Notes under the pieces: model-generated
Seen by the model: the letters and a program-made list of their open reading frames with translations, nothing else
Told to the model about the DNA's origin: nothing
The model's database searches: none
Assembly (NCBI GenBank): GCA_020025575.1
Contig: JAHHRW010000005.1
Coordinates: 62,001 to 126,000, forward strand
Origin: Oscillospiraceae bacterium
GTDB lineage: Bacteria > Bacillota > Clostridia > Oscillospirales > Oscillospiraceae
Length of the DNA: 64,000 bases
Reading direction: 5' to 3'
Part shown: positions 7,370-16,203 of the stretch, piece by piece
Layout: each line of letters opens with the position of its first letter
How positions within the stretch are numbered: position 1 is the stretch's first letter
Made by a program: the position numbers and the translations under genes

Positions 7370-8056
7370 TTAGTTTTCTGAGAAACAGGTATAGATGCTG
7401 CCGGGCTGCAAAGAACACTGACGCAGCCGCGCCAGCTCCGAAACGGTGACAAATTCATACCCTTCTGCATGGAGCCTGTCTACCACATCAAGTGCAGCCT
7501 CAATAGAACTGTCATACATATCGTGCATCAAAATGATGTCGCCGTCGCCCACCTGGTCCATTACGGATTGTTCCACCTGAGATGCAGAGTGAACCGCCCA
7601 ATCCCTCGGGTCTACAGACCATGTAATGATGGACAGGCCCATGTCAAGACAGACTTCTTTGACCTGAGGGGCAGATGCGCCTCCGGGGGGACGCAGCAGG
7701 GTGACTTCACACCCTTCCGGCAGCAGCGCAAGGGTGTTTTCAAGCTCCGTGCGAAGTTTTTGGGCACTCATATCTGCCATGGAGTCATGGGAATAGCCGT
7801 GTAGCCCAATCTCATGGCCTTCCTGGGCAATTCTCTGGGCAAGCTCTGAAAAGTCCTCCAGCCGATAGCCGCACAGGAAAAACGTGGCGTGGGTGCTGCG
7901 CTCCTGCAAGCCGTCCAGCAGGGCCTCGGTGAACCGACCGGATGGGCCATCATCAAATGTTAAAGCCACATATTTTGTCTCGGAAGCAGCCGAAACCGGC
8001 GGGCAAAACAAAATTGCAGCCATTATAAAAGCAATCAATCGTCGCAAAACATCCAT
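7370..8056 (-). CDS. Secreted polysaccharide deacetylase (NodB/PdaA-like)
   Basis: The 228-residue protein begins with a signal peptide (about 1-23, ending VSAAS) and then the NodB-homology domain. Visible motifs are TFDDGP at 33-38, His86 and His90 of motif 2, RPPGG near residue 122, the Asp-Trp pair of motif 4 and a late His (LMHDMY). These metal-dependent enzymes remove acetyl groups from peptidoglycan or other N-acetylated glycans outside the cell. The ribosome site (AAAGGAA) is modest. It is transcribed alone, divergently from rlmA. Confidence 0.9.
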   Translation of the reverse strand: MDVLRRLIAFIMAAILFCPPVSAASETKYVALTFDDGPSGRFTEALLDGLQERSTHATFFLCGYRLEDFSELAQRIAQEGHEIGLHGYSHDSMADMSAQKLRTELENTLALLPEGCEVTLLRPPGGASAPQVKEVCLDMGLSIITWSVDPRDWAVHSASQVEQSVMDQVGDGDIILMHDMYDSSIEAALDVVDRLHAEGYEFVTVSELARLRQCSLQPGSIYTCFSEN

Positions 8057-8072
8057 TCCTTTCTAAAACCCT

Positions 8073-8101
8073 TTGACGAAGTGGGAAAAATGGGGTATGA
8101 T
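8073..8101 (+). promoter_or_regulatory. Promoter of the rlmA-prfA region
   Basis: -35 TTGACG (8073-8078), 17-bp spacer, -10 TATGAT (8096-8101). It lies over an upstream in-frame ATG at 8081, which therefore cannot be the rlmA start. Confidence 0.75.
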
Positions 8102-8134
8102 ATATTTAATAACGAAAAGACAGGAGGGAAATCC

Positions 8135-8935
8135 TTGGATCTCATTTGTCCAATTTGTGCCAAACCACTGCAATTGATGAACCGGAGCTATTGCTGCCAG
8201 AGCGGCCATGGTTTTGACCTTGCCCGGCAGGGCTATGTGAATTTGCTGGTGGTTCAGCAGAAACATTCCCTTCATCCCGGCGACACCCGGGAACAGGTGC
8301 TTTCTCGTCGTGCATTTTTACAGACGCAGACTTATGCGCCAATCGTTGAGGCGGTCAAGTCTGCTGCAATTTCTCACGGGGCAAGGGGCCCGGTGCTGGA
8401 TGTGGGCTGCGGCGAAGGGTACTATGCAACCCGTGTGGCGCAGGCCCTTGGCGCAGAACTGATCGGATTGGATATTTCCAAAGAGGCTGTGCGCTGTGCA
8501 GCGGCACAATACAAAGGAACCACCTGGATTTGTGGAACGGCATCCCATCTGCCGGTGGCAGACCATAGCGTGGGACTGCTGATGAGTATGTTTGCGCTCA
8601 CCATGCCGGCGGAGTTTAAGCGGGCATTGAAGAAGGATGGAATTTTTATCCAGGTTTTGGCGGCGCAAGATCATCTTTTGGGGCTGAAATCCATTATTTA
8701 CCCGGAACTGCATCTGAAAGAAAAGGACAGCGTGCCACAGCTGGATGGATTTACACTGGTGGAGTCGATCCCGGTTTCCTTCTCCTTCACCGTTCGGGAC
8801 GAACAGGTGCACAATCTGCTGTCCATGACGCCCCATGTGTTCCGCATCAGCGCAGATGGCGCAGCTCGTCTGGCTCAGACAACGGAACTTCATGACCGGG
8901 CCAGCTGTGTTGTGAATGTCTACAAGCTTGTCTGA
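8135..8935 (+). CDS. rlmA: 23S rRNA (guanine) methyltransferase, RlmA family
   Basis: The 266-residue protein opens with a zinc finger (CPIC, then Cys-Cys and a GH pair by residue about 30) and ARQGYVNLL, both typical of RlmA. A Rossmann methyltransferase domain with the SAM motif VLDVGCGEGYY follows near residue 90. RlmA enzymes methylate guanine 745 or 748 in helix 35 of 23S rRNA; the Gram-positive branch modifies 748. I choose TTG 8135 as start because AGGAGGG lies six bases before it and the promoter overlaps the only upstream ATG. prfA follows after 59 bp. Confidence 0.87.
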   Translation: MDLICPICAKPLQLMNRSYCCQSGHGFDLARQGYVNLLVVQQKHSLHPGDTREQVLSRRAFLQTQTYAPIVEAVKSAAISHGARGPVLDVGCGEGYYATRVAQALGAELIGLDISKEAVRCAAAQYKGTTWICGTASHLPVADHSVGLLMSMFALTMPAEFKRALKKDGIFIQVLAAQDHLLGLKSIIYPELHLKEKDSVPQLDGFTLVESIPVSFSFTVRDEQVHNLLSMTPHVFRISADGAARLAQTTELHDRASCVVNVYKLV

Positions 8936-8994
8936 CGCTGTTACTTTGCCCGGGCACAGGGATTTGATACTGTAAAACATTGGAGAATTGAGAA

Positions 8995-10056
8995 ATGCTG
9001 GAAAAATTACAGGCGGTTGAAAATCGCTTTGAAGAGCTTTGCGCCAAATCCGAACAACCGGATTTTTACGCTGACCCCAAAAAAGCCGCAAAGCTTTTGC
9101 GTGAAAAAAATGATTTAGAGCCCATTGTGGATTGCTTTCGGGAATACAATTCCGCTTTGCAGGAGCAGGCAGAGGCAGAAGAACTGATGAGCGACCCGGA
9201 GATGCGGGAATTCTGTCAGGAGACCTTTCAGGCGGCAAAACAGCGGCAGGAAGAGCTTTATCGCCAGCTGCAGCTATTGCTGCTGCCCAAAGACCCCAAC
9301 GATGACAAGAGTGTCATTATGGAAATCCGCGGCGGTGTCGGCGGTGAAGAAAGTGCCCTGTTTGCCCACAGTTTGTTCAGAATGTATTCCATGTATGCAA
9401 ACCAAAAGGGCTGGAGCGTGGAACTTTTAAACTATTCCGATACGGAATTGGGCGGCGTGAAAGAGGCAGATTTTGTCATCAACGGTCGTGGGGCTTATTC
9501 CCGCCTCAAATATGAATCCGGTGTCCACCGGGTTCAGCGTGTGCCGGAAACCGAGTCCGGCGGTCGTGTTCACACTTCTACCGCTACCGTGGCGGTTTTG
9601 CCGGAAATGGAAGAGGTGGATGTGCAGATCAATCCTGCGGATATTGAAATGCAGGTTTTTCGTGCCTCTGGCGCCGGCGGTCAGCACGTGAACAAGACCA
9701 GTTCGGCGGTTCGTCTGATTCACAAACCCTCTGGGATTGTGGTTTCCTGCCAGGAAGAGCGCAGTCAGGTGCAGAACCGGGAAAAATGTATGCGGATGCT
9801 GGCATCCAAGCTCTATGAAATCGAGCAGGAGCGTGTGGAATCCGAGGTTACAGGTATGCGCCGCAGTCAGGTTGGCACGGGTATGCGCAACGAGCGAATC
9901 CGTACCTATAATTTCCCTCAGGGTCGGGTCACCGATCACCGCATCGGTCTGACGCTGTACAAAATCGACGCGGTCATGGACGGGGCGTTGGATGAGATCA
10001 TCGATGGTCTTGCAACTGCCGATCAGGCAGAAAAGCTGAAGAATGCCCAAAACTGA
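8995..10056 (+). CDS. prfA: Peptide chain release factor 1
   Basis: The 353-residue protein has normal RF1 length, the GGQ tripeptide at 228-230 that triggers peptidyl-tRNA hydrolysis, and the codon-recognition motif Pro-Glu-Thr at 184-186 in place of the common Pro-Ala/Val-Thr. It decodes UAA and UAG. The PrmC methyltransferase that modifies the GGQ glutamine is usually next to prfA but is not in this window; the neighbours are rlmA, ywlC and coaE. The ribosome site GGAGA is fair. Confidence 0.96.
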   Translation: MLEKLQAVENRFEELCAKSEQPDFYADPKKAAKLLREKNDLEPIVDCFREYNSALQEQAEAEELMSDPEMREFCQETFQAAKQRQEELYRQLQLLLLPKDPNDDKSVIMEIRGGVGGEESALFAHSLFRMYSMYANQKGWSVELLNYSDTELGGVKEADFVINGRGAYSRLKYESGVHRVQRVPETESGGRVHTSTATVAVLPEMEEVDVQINPADIEMQVFRASGAGGQHVNKTSSAVRLIHKPSGIVVSCQEERSQVQNREKCMRMLASKLYEIEQERVESEVTGMRRSQVGTGMRNERIRTYNFPQGRVTDHRIGLTLYKIDAVMDGALDEIIDGLATADQAEKLKNAQN

Positions 10057-10084
10057 TATACTATTATATAAAGAAGGTTGCACA

Positions 10085-11119
10085 ATGAATACCTTGCGTT
10101 TGTCCGCGCAGGACCCGAAAACGGCATCTGTTGCGGCAAAGATCATTCAAGATGGCGGCTTGGTTGCCATCCCCACGGAAACGGTCTATGGACTGGGTGC
10201 CAATGGACTGGATGAGCAGGCGGTTTCCAAGATTTTTGAGGCCAAAGGCCGTCCCCAGGATAACCCCCTGATCCTTCATGTGGCAGAACCGGCCCAGATG
10301 GAGCGTTTCTGCCATGATATTCCCAAAGAGGCCTATCTGCTGGCGGAGAAATTCTGGCCAGGCCCCTTGACCATTGTTTTGCCTGCCCGGGATGTGGTGC
10401 CCAAGCGCACCACCGGCGGCCTGAGCACGGTGGCAATTCGCTGCCCCGACAGTGCGGTGACCAGAGAGATCATTCGTCTGGCTGGCGTTCCTGTGGCAGC
10501 GCCCTCTGCCAATCTTTCGGGGAAACCCTCTACCACCACTGCCCAACATGTGCTCCATGACCATGACGGCAAAATCGATGCGGTGGTGGATGGAGGGCCG
10601 TGCAGTGTGGGCGTGGAATCCACCATTGTGGATTTGACGGAGAAACCGGCAAGATTGCTGCGCCCCGGCGGAATCACACCGGAACAGCTGACCCAGGTGC
10701 TTGGGGAATTGACCATTGATGAAGCGGTCACTTCCCAGATTGACCCCACCAAGGTGGTGAAAGCGCCGGGAATGAAGTATCGCCATTATGCGCCCTGTGC
10801 CAGTGTGGTGATTGTGGCAGGGAGTCGGGAAAAAGCGGCAGAATATGTACATAAATTCTATGAGCCAGAGGATCGGGTACTCTGTTTTGAGGAGGAACTT
10901 CCCCTGTATGCAGACTGCAACCCATTGTCCTATGGCAGGGAATCGGATGTCAATACGCTGTCGGCAGGATTGTTTGATGCCCTGCGGATTTTGGATGACC
11001 CCGGCATCCACCGTGTGTTTGCCCGTTGCCCCGAGGGCGGCGGTGTGGCCTATGCGGTGCAGAATCGTCTGAAAAAGGCGGCTGCGTTCCACATTGTGGA
11101 TGCGGAGGCGGAACAATGA
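10085..11119 (+). CDS. ywlC: Threonylcarbamoyl-AMP synthase, Sua5/YwlC type
   Basis: The 344-residue protein has the YrdC domain in residues 1-200 (GGLVAIPTETVYGLG, KGRPQDNPLILHV, SANLSGKPSTT) followed by the Sua5 C-terminal domain joined through the LLRPGGIT linker and PGMKYRHYAP. It makes threonylcarbamoyl-AMP from threonine, bicarbonate and ATP for the t6A modification of tRNAs. ATG 10085 has AGAAGG upstream and avoids overlap with prfA; an earlier in-frame ATG at 10043 lies inside prfA. The stop overlaps the coaE start (ATGA). Confidence 0.93.
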   Translation: MNTLRLSAQDPKTASVAAKIIQDGGLVAIPTETVYGLGANGLDEQAVSKIFEAKGRPQDNPLILHVAEPAQMERFCHDIPKEAYLLAEKFWPGPLTIVLPARDVVPKRTTGGLSTVAIRCPDSAVTREIIRLAGVPVAAPSANLSGKPSTTTAQHVLHDHDGKIDAVVDGGPCSVGVESTIVDLTEKPARLLRPGGITPEQLTQVLGELTIDEAVTSQIDPTKVVKAPGMKYRHYAPCASVVIVAGSREKAAEYVHKFYEPEDRVLCFEEELPLYADCNPLSYGRESDVNTLSAGLFDALRILDDPGIHRVFARCPEGGGVAYAVQNRLKKAAAFHIVDAEAEQ

Positions 11120-11688
11120 TCATCGGGATCACCGGGGGGACCGGCTGCGGCAAGACCACACTGTTAAATGAGATTGCCCAAAAGGGCGGACTGGTTCTGG
11201 ACTGCGATGTCATTTACCATGAGTTGCTGCATACAGATCCGGGGCTGCTTTCTAAAATCAATGCAAGATTTCCCGGAACCGTGGAACACGGTGAGTTGAA
11301 CCGGAAAAAACTGGGGGCGCTGGTGTTTTCTGACCAGCAGGCACTGCTGGATCTAAACGCCATCACCCATGGTGCAGTCAAGGCTGAGGTTCTGCGTCGC
11401 TTGGAACAGTCCCCTGAACTGGTGGCCATTGATGCCATTGCCCTGTTTGAAGGGGGACTGGCGGAACTGTGCGATGTGACAGTGGCAATTACCGCACCGT
11501 TGGAGGAGCGAATTCTGCGTCTGATGAAACGCGATGGAATCACACGGGAATATGCCCAAAAGCGTATTCTTGCCCAAAAGCGTGAGGATTTCTTCGTGAC
11601 GCATTGTGATGTGGAGCTCCGCAATGATGCGGATCTTGCGGCATTTCAAATGAAATGTCAGAAATATATAAGAGAGATTTGTAAGTAA
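11116..11688 (+). CDS. coaE: Dephospho-CoA kinase
   Basis: The 190-residue protein begins MIIGITGGTGCGKT, a P-loop at residues 7-14, and continues with the DCDVIYHELL segment and the lid region typical of CoaE. It performs the last step of coenzyme A synthesis, phosphorylating the 3' hydroxyl of dephospho-CoA with ATP. ATG 11116 overlaps the ywlC stop codon by three bases, so translation is coupled. A longer upstream frame is excluded by overlap with ywlC. Confidence 0.93.
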   Translation: MIIGITGGTGCGKTTLLNEIAQKGGLVLDCDVIYHELLHTDPGLLSKINARFPGTVEHGELNRKKLGALVFSDQQALLDLNAITHGAVKAEVLRRLEQSPELVAIDAIALFEGGLAELCDVTVAITAPLEERILRLMKRDGITREYAQKRILAQKREDFFVTHCDVELRNDADLAAFQMKCQKYIREICK

Positions 11689-11709
11689 TTTTTAGTTGGA
11701 GGTTTTCTT

Positions 11710-12642
11710 ATGGAAAAGAGAGAAAAGAATTTGGTCGTTTTGGCGGCTGGCATTGGATCTAGATTTAAGGGCGGTGTGAAACAGCTGCAAAGCGTTGGTC
11801 CTTCCGGGGAATGTATCATGGAGTACTCAGTGTACGATGCAATTGAGGCTGGATTCAATCGAGTTGTGTTTATTATTCGACGGGACATTGAGCAGCTGTT
11901 CAATGATTCGGTGGGCAATCGCATTCGCAGCATTTGTGAAAAAAAGGGGGTAGAGATGGTTTGTGCCTATCAGGACAAACAGAATCTGCCCGAAGGTTTT
12001 ACCTGCCCTGCAGAGCGCAGCAAACCCTGGGGAACCGCTCAGGCATTGCTCAGCTGCAAGGGAATGCTGCATGGCGGTTTTGTGGTCATCAACGCAGATG
12101 ACTTTTACGGCAAAGAGGCCTATCGCCTGATGTCTGATTTCCTGGATCGCTTGCCTGCAGATGCACAAGGGGTCTATGGGTTGGCTGGATTCTGCCTGCG
12201 CAATACCCTCAGTGAGAACGGCGGCGTGACCAGAGGCGTGTGCCAAACCGATGCAGAGGGTATGCTGACAAAGATTTCCGAAACAAAGAATATTGTGAGG
12301 GATGGTAACGATGCAGCAGTGGAGCTGAACCAGCAGAAGGTGCATCTGGATGGAGATATCCCTGTTTCCATGAACATGTGGGCATTTACGCCTGACCTTC
12401 TGGAGCGGCTGGAGGAACAGTTTGCAACCTTCCTGCGCAATGGCGGATTGGAAACATTAGATTCTGAGTTCCTGATTCCCGTTCAGATCGGTGAAATGAT
12501 TGAGAAACAGGAAGTGCGTGTGAAGGTCGTCTGCACTTCCGGCCAATGGTTTGGTATGACCTATGCAGAGGATACCCCTGCTGTGCGCAAGGCACTGAAA
12601 GAAATGGCAGATGCAGGGAACTATCCTGACCCATTATTCTAA
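11710..12642 (+). CDS. Sugar nucleotidyltransferase-like protein
   Basis: The 310-residue protein starts with the nucleotidyltransferase signature LAAGIGSRF followed by KQL, and has a central VVINADDFYG motif where the paired aspartates would bind magnesium. This is the GT-A fold of NDP-sugar pyrophosphorylases. Unlike RmlA or GalU it has a distinct C-terminal half without hexapeptide repeats. The NDP-sugar or other product is unknown. GGAGG lies 9 bp before the ATG. It follows coaE by 21 bp and may be cotranscribed with it. Confidence 0.82.
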   Translation: MEKREKNLVVLAAGIGSRFKGGVKQLQSVGPSGECIMEYSVYDAIEAGFNRVVFIIRRDIEQLFNDSVGNRIRSICEKKGVEMVCAYQDKQNLPEGFTCPAERSKPWGTAQALLSCKGMLHGGFVVINADDFYGKEAYRLMSDFLDRLPADAQGVYGLAGFCLRNTLSENGGVTRGVCQTDAEGMLTKISETKNIVRDGNDAAVELNQQKVHLDGDIPVSMNMWAFTPDLLERLEEQFATFLRNGGLETLDSEFLIPVQIGEMIEKQEVRVKVVCTSGQWFGMTYAEDTPAVRKALKEMADAGNYPDPLF

Positions 12643-12647
12643 ATTCT

Positions 12648-12680
12648 AAAAAAGTACGGCACCCCGTTTGGGGTGCCGTA
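12648..12680 (-). terminator. Terminator between convergent genes
   Basis: A perfect 11-bp stem (12655-12665 with 12670-12680) and GTTT loop is followed on the minus strand by six T. It serves the CPBP protease gene and probably also stops plus-strand transcripts. Confidence 0.85.
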
Positions 12681-12694
12681 TCATGCATTTATGA

Positions 12695-13534
12695 TCATTG
12701 GGGTAATTCGGTTTCGCCCTTTTGCGCAATGTTATTTTTCTTGAGATAGAGGATAGACCAGACCAGAATGATGGTGCACACGACTGTGATACACACATCT
12801 ACCACTGGGCCGTTTTCGGGAAGATACTGGGTAATCTGGGCAATGGTATTGTTTGTAATATGCACGGCGATGCAGGCGTATAGGGATTTTGTGGTTTCAA
12901 ACACCCAGATAATTGCCAGACCGAAGACAAACGCATCAATGACCCAAATCAATTCACCATGGCAGACTCCAAATAGGATGGAGGCAATCACCGCAGCTAC
13001 GATGGTGGGCATACCTGCTTTCAGGCGGGTATAGATGAGGCCTCTGAACAGAATCTCTTCGGTGATGGGAGCAATCAGCGCCACGGCGATAAAGTTGATG
13101 GCGATGTTTCCGGCACTGAGAGAGTCGTGGCTCTGTGTAAAGCTTTCTATCAGATGATCGGGGAAGGGAAACGACTCAATCAGGAAGGCCAGCACGAATG
13201 CAACGCCCAAGGCAAACAGACAGGAACCAAGGATATTCTCTTTGCTGCATTTATTTAACTGGATTTCGTGAGAGAGCTTTTTCTTGCGCACCACAAAGAA
13301 CAGCCATACGGCCAGCAACGTCAGAGAATTGCTGATGAGAAGAATGAGAGATGTGTCACGATTGAGCTTTGACGTGAGAAATTCGTTCAGCTGTGCGGGA
13401 TCGACAGAACCGTTGCTTGCCAGCAGTGAAAAGGACAGGATAAACCCATATACTGCTCCCGTAAGGCCCTGAATCAGCAAATAGATCAGAAAATACATAG
13501 CAGCTTTGCCGATTGATTTGAAAAAGGTTTTCAT
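12695..13534 (-). CDS. CPBP-family intramembrane metalloprotease
   Basis: The 279-residue polytopic membrane protein has the CPBP/CAAX protease motifs: EEILFRGLIYTRL with the paired glutamates, FGVCHGE with the metal His, and HITNNT in a late helix. About seven hydrophobic segments are visible. Relatives cleave membrane substrates or serve in bacteriocin self-immunity; no bacteriocin genes are near. It is transcribed alone with AAGGAG before the ATG. Confidence 0.87.
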   Translation of the reverse strand: MKTFFKSIGKAAMYFLIYLLIQGLTGAVYGFILSFSLLASNGSVDPAQLNEFLTSKLNRDTSLILLISNSLTLLAVWLFFVVRKKKLSHEIQLNKCSKENILGSCLFALGVAFVLAFLIESFPFPDHLIESFTQSHDSLSAGNIAINFIAVALIAPITEEILFRGLIYTRLKAGMPTIVAAVIASILFGVCHGELIWVIDAFVFGLAIIWVFETTKSLYACIAVHITNNTIAQITQYLPENGPVVDVCITVVCTIILVWSILYLKKNNIAQKGETELPQ

Positions 13535-13708
13535 ACATGGTCACGCTCCTTATGATTTTGTGGGAATTTATGATATTATCTCATAAATGTTCACTGCTGT
13601 CTATAAAAGAAAGATGATTTAAGAATCTTAAGAATTGTCTCCACGGAACGTTTGCGTCTATTTGCTGCTGAATTGTTCCGGCAGTGCTGTTTCTGCCAAT
13701 ATGGGCGC

Positions 13709-13751
13709 AAAAAAAGAGAGCCCCTCACGCAAAACGCGCTTTCAGGCTCTC
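13709..13751 (-). terminator. Terminator after tRNA-Leu
   Basis: Minus strand GAGAGCC (13751-13745) pairs with GGCTCTC (13722-13716), with further partial pairing inside, followed by TTTTTTT. Confidence 0.85.
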
Positions 13752-13754
13752 AAT

Positions 13755-13841
13755 TGGTGCCGCTGACGGGACTCGAACCCGTACAGTATCGCTACCGGGG
13801 GATTTTAAGTCCCCTGTGTCTACCGATTCCACCACAGCGGC
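13755..13841 (-). tRNA. tRNA-Leu(UAA)
   Basis: The minus-strand sequence folds as a class II tRNA: acceptor GCCGCTG with CAGCGGC, discriminator A, and encoded CCA at 13757-13755. It has a D-loop with GG, a seven-base anticodon loop CUUAAAA giving anticodon UAA (plus 13805-13807), a long variable arm, and a GGTTCGAGTCC T-arm. It reads UUA and probably UUG. It stands alone with its own promoter and terminator. Confidence 0.96.
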
Positions 13842-13853
13842 AGCTTAACTGTG

Positions 13854-13882
13854 ATTCTATCATATTTGTATCTGTGCGTCAA
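13854..13882 (-). promoter_or_regulatory. Promoter of tRNA-Leu
   Basis: Minus strand -35 TTGACG (13882-13877), 17-bp spacer, -10 TAGAAT (13859-13854), about 13 bp upstream of the mature tRNA end. Confidence 0.8.
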
Positions 13883-13919
13883 GCAAAAGCTGCATTCTTT
13901 GGCGGGGCAGGGCCTGTCG

Positions 13920-13948
13920 TTGACATTAAAATGCCTGCATGATATACT
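13920..13948 (+). promoter_or_regulatory. Promoter of the NCS2 permease
   Basis: -35 TTGACA (13920-13925, perfect), 17-bp spacer, -10 TATACT (13943-13948). The leader is only about 28 nt, which leaves no room for a purine riboswitch. Confidence 0.8.
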
Positions 13949-13983
13949 TTGCCCTGTACGAAACGAATCATATGGAGGTAATC

Positions 13984-15396
13984 ATGGAGAAGTTTTTTAG
14001 ACTTTCAGAAAAAGGCACCAATGTGCGCACGGAAATTGCGGCAGGTGTCACAACGTTTATGGCAATGGCCTACATTCTCATGGTCAACCCTGGCATGTTC
14101 TCTCAGCTGGAGGGTGTTTCCTTTGGCGCAGCTTACATTGCAACGGGAATCCCTGCGGTGGTTGGCACGCTGCTGATTGGTTTGATGGCAGGTCTGCCTT
14201 TGGCCCAGGCTCCCGGTATGGGCCTGAACGCATATTTTGTTTTTACCGTCTGTATGGGACTGGGGTTCAGCTATGCAAATGCACTGCTGTTCGTCCTGGC
14301 GGATGGCCTGCTGTTTGTGCTGCTGACGGTCACCGGCCTGCGCCGTGTGATTTTTGATGCAATCCCGGAAGAGGTTAAGCATGCGGTGCCTGCCGGTATT
14401 GGTTTGTTTATCGCATTCCTTGGCCTGCAGAACTCTGGCCTGGTGGTAAACAATTCGGCCACCTGTGTGGGCTTGACATCTTTTAATGTGTTGGGCAGTG
14501 CCCAGTGGGCAGATATCATGCCATGTCTGGTGACGGTCGGCGCACTGATTGCCATTGGCGTTATGTCCAAAAAGGGCGTTCGTGGTGCAATTCTGTGGGC
14601 AATTTTGGGCGGTACTGCTGTGTACTATGTGCTTGGTTTCACCATCCCCGGCTTTTATGATGGATTTTTGGCGGGGGCATCCCTGAATCCTCTGGATGCA
14701 TTCCGGGCCTTCTTCCGGGAGTCCTTTGGCGTGGTGTTTACCAAGGGCTTTGATTTCTCCAGCTACCTGAGTGTGCCGGGGCATAGCGTGGGCGGCATGA
14801 TCCTGGCCTTTGTCACATGCGCTCTGGCATTCTGCATGGTGGATATGTTCGACACCATGGGTACTCTGTACGGTGCCTGCCGGGGCGGCAATATGCTCAT
14901 CAAGGATGAAACCGGCAGAGAAGAAGTTCCCAACATGAACAAGGCCATGATGGCGGATGCAATCGCTACCTGTACCGGTGCAGTTTGCGGTACCTCTACC
15001 GTGACCACCTTCGTGGAGGCGTCCGCAGGTGTGGCAGCCGGCGGCAGAAGTGGTCTGGCTGCGGTGGTAACGGCGGGGCTGTTCTTCGTTGCGCTGTTCC
15101 TGTCTCCCATTGCGGCGCTGATTCCTGCGTGTGCTTATTCTGCTGCGCTGGTGTATGTGGGCATTCTGATGATCGGCTGTGTCAAAGATATCGAGTGGAC
15201 CGATCCTGGCAAAGCCGTTCCTGCGTTTTTGACCATGACCATGATGCCATTTACGTACAATATCTCCTTCGGCATTGGCTTCGGCATGATTTCCTATGTG
15301 GTCGTGCAGTCCGCCACCGGAAATATCAAGAAAATCAATATCGGCACTTGGGTTGTGACAGCGCTGTTTACGGCAATGTTCTTCCTGACCCATTGA
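13984..15396 (+). CDS. NCS2-family purine permease (AzgA/PbuG-like)
   Basis: The 470-residue membrane protein matches the AzgA branch of nucleobase:cation symporters: FRLSEKGTNVRTEIAAGVTTFMAMAYI at the N-terminus, APGMGLNAYF in an early helix, then VDMFDTMGTLYGA and the substrate-region ATCTGAVCGTSTVTTFVEASAGVA. About twelve helices are expected. These carriers import hypoxanthine, guanine or adenine with protons for purine salvage. GGAGG lies five bases before ATG 13984; an upstream ATG at 13939 falls inside the promoter. A monocistronic unit with a strong terminator. Confidence 0.93.
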   Translation: MEKFFRLSEKGTNVRTEIAAGVTTFMAMAYILMVNPGMFSQLEGVSFGAAYIATGIPAVVGTLLIGLMAGLPLAQAPGMGLNAYFVFTVCMGLGFSYANALLFVLADGLLFVLLTVTGLRRVIFDAIPEEVKHAVPAGIGLFIAFLGLQNSGLVVNNSATCVGLTSFNVLGSAQWADIMPCLVTVGALIAIGVMSKKGVRGAILWAILGGTAVYYVLGFTIPGFYDGFLAGASLNPLDAFRAFFRESFGVVFTKGFDFSSYLSVPGHSVGGMILAFVTCALAFCMVDMFDTMGTLYGACRGGNMLIKDETGREEVPNMNKAMMADAIATCTGAVCGTSTVTTFVEASAGVAAGGRSGLAAVVTAGLFFVALFLSPIAALIPACAYSAALVYVGILMIGCVKDIEWTDPGKAVPAFLTMTMMPFTYNISFGIGFGMISYVVVQSATGNIKKINIGTWVVTALFTAMFFLTH

Positions 15397-15405
15397 TCCA
15401 AAGTG

Positions 15406-15436
15406 AAAAGACCGCCCGAGAGGGCGGTCTTTTCTT
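15406..15436 (+). terminator. Terminator after the NCS2 permease
   Basis: A 12-bp stem (15406-15417 with 15422-15433) has a GAGA loop and a T-rich tail. Confidence 0.9.
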
Positions 15437-16203
15437 ATATTTATATAGTATAGTGCTGCGGCGAGAGTGGAGAGCGGCTGTGTGGGCGCAAAGAGGCGTA
15501 TGAGGAGCAGTTCATATACAAAATATGGTGCTTGTGGTAAAGATGTTGGGGGATATCTGATTCGGGGAATGCTGAAATGCAAGAATGGTGTACATGAAAT
15601 TGCAAAAATGTATTTTCAGCAGGGACAAATGAATGCAAAGTGCATTACTCTTGCAGACTGCATCGAAAAAAACGGTGTTATGCAGGATAAAATGTAAAAA
15701 ATGATGCGAAGAAAATCAATTTACTTGAATATAAAACCATGGAAAAATGTGAAAAATGGATGAAATATTAGTAAAACATAGATATGTATGCAAATGTGTG
15801 TGCGAAATCACTAAAAAGGAATGGTGAAAAGTGGCGGCTTTCGTGCAAACAAACGACTTCGCAATTTTTAGATTTGAAATTGCAAAAAATGGTTGATTCC
15901 ATAAAAATAATATGGTATAGTAAGAGCAATTCTTAGAAAGTTAGAGTTGATTAATTGTACTTGCTGAGATGTGCTGTGAATGGCAGATTGCATAAAAACA
16001 GATGCTTGATCGAAAGCAAACCTGCTATATCTATAGAAGCACAGCAAAATGAATGGTTATCACAAAAAAGTGCGTATTTTCACTTGTATTTTAACCATGC
16101 AGTGCATATACTCTACATCAATAATAATTTGTGGACGCTTTTGCAAGACACAGTTATTATATTAGATCGATTTATCGGTCGGAAAAATAAGGAGGAAATG
16201 AAA
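15437..16203 (+). promoter_or_regulatory. Long intergenic region and leader of the opp operon
   Basis: This 767-bp stretch is AT-richer than its surroundings and has no convincing gene. A promoter with -35 TTGATT (15893-15898), 17-bp spacer and -10 TATAGT (15916-15921) starts a leader of about 275 nt. Ten bases upstream of the -35 is an inverted repeat GCAATTT-n9-AAATTGC (15861-15883), a good candidate operator or activator site. TGCAAA-type words recur several times upstream. A second weak promoter-like pair lies near 16141-16167. The leader contains no riboswitch I recognise. Confidence 0.6.

Noticed and set aside
13652..13942. 96-codon plus-strand frame over the tRNA locus
   Set aside because: It is antisense to tRNA-Leu and its terminator.
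13860..13983. Purine riboswitch before the NCS2 permease
   Set aside because: The promoter leaves a leader of about 28 nt, too short for an aptamer.
14005..15582. 525-codon minus-strand open frame over the NCS2 permease
   Set aside because: Composition rich in His, Gln and Arg is that of an antisense frame; the permease on the plus strand is clearly real.
15467..15697. Short frame of 76 codons (and an inner frame of 42) in the opp upstream region
   Set aside because: No ribosome site, odd composition and no recognisable domain; the area is better explained as regulatory DNA.
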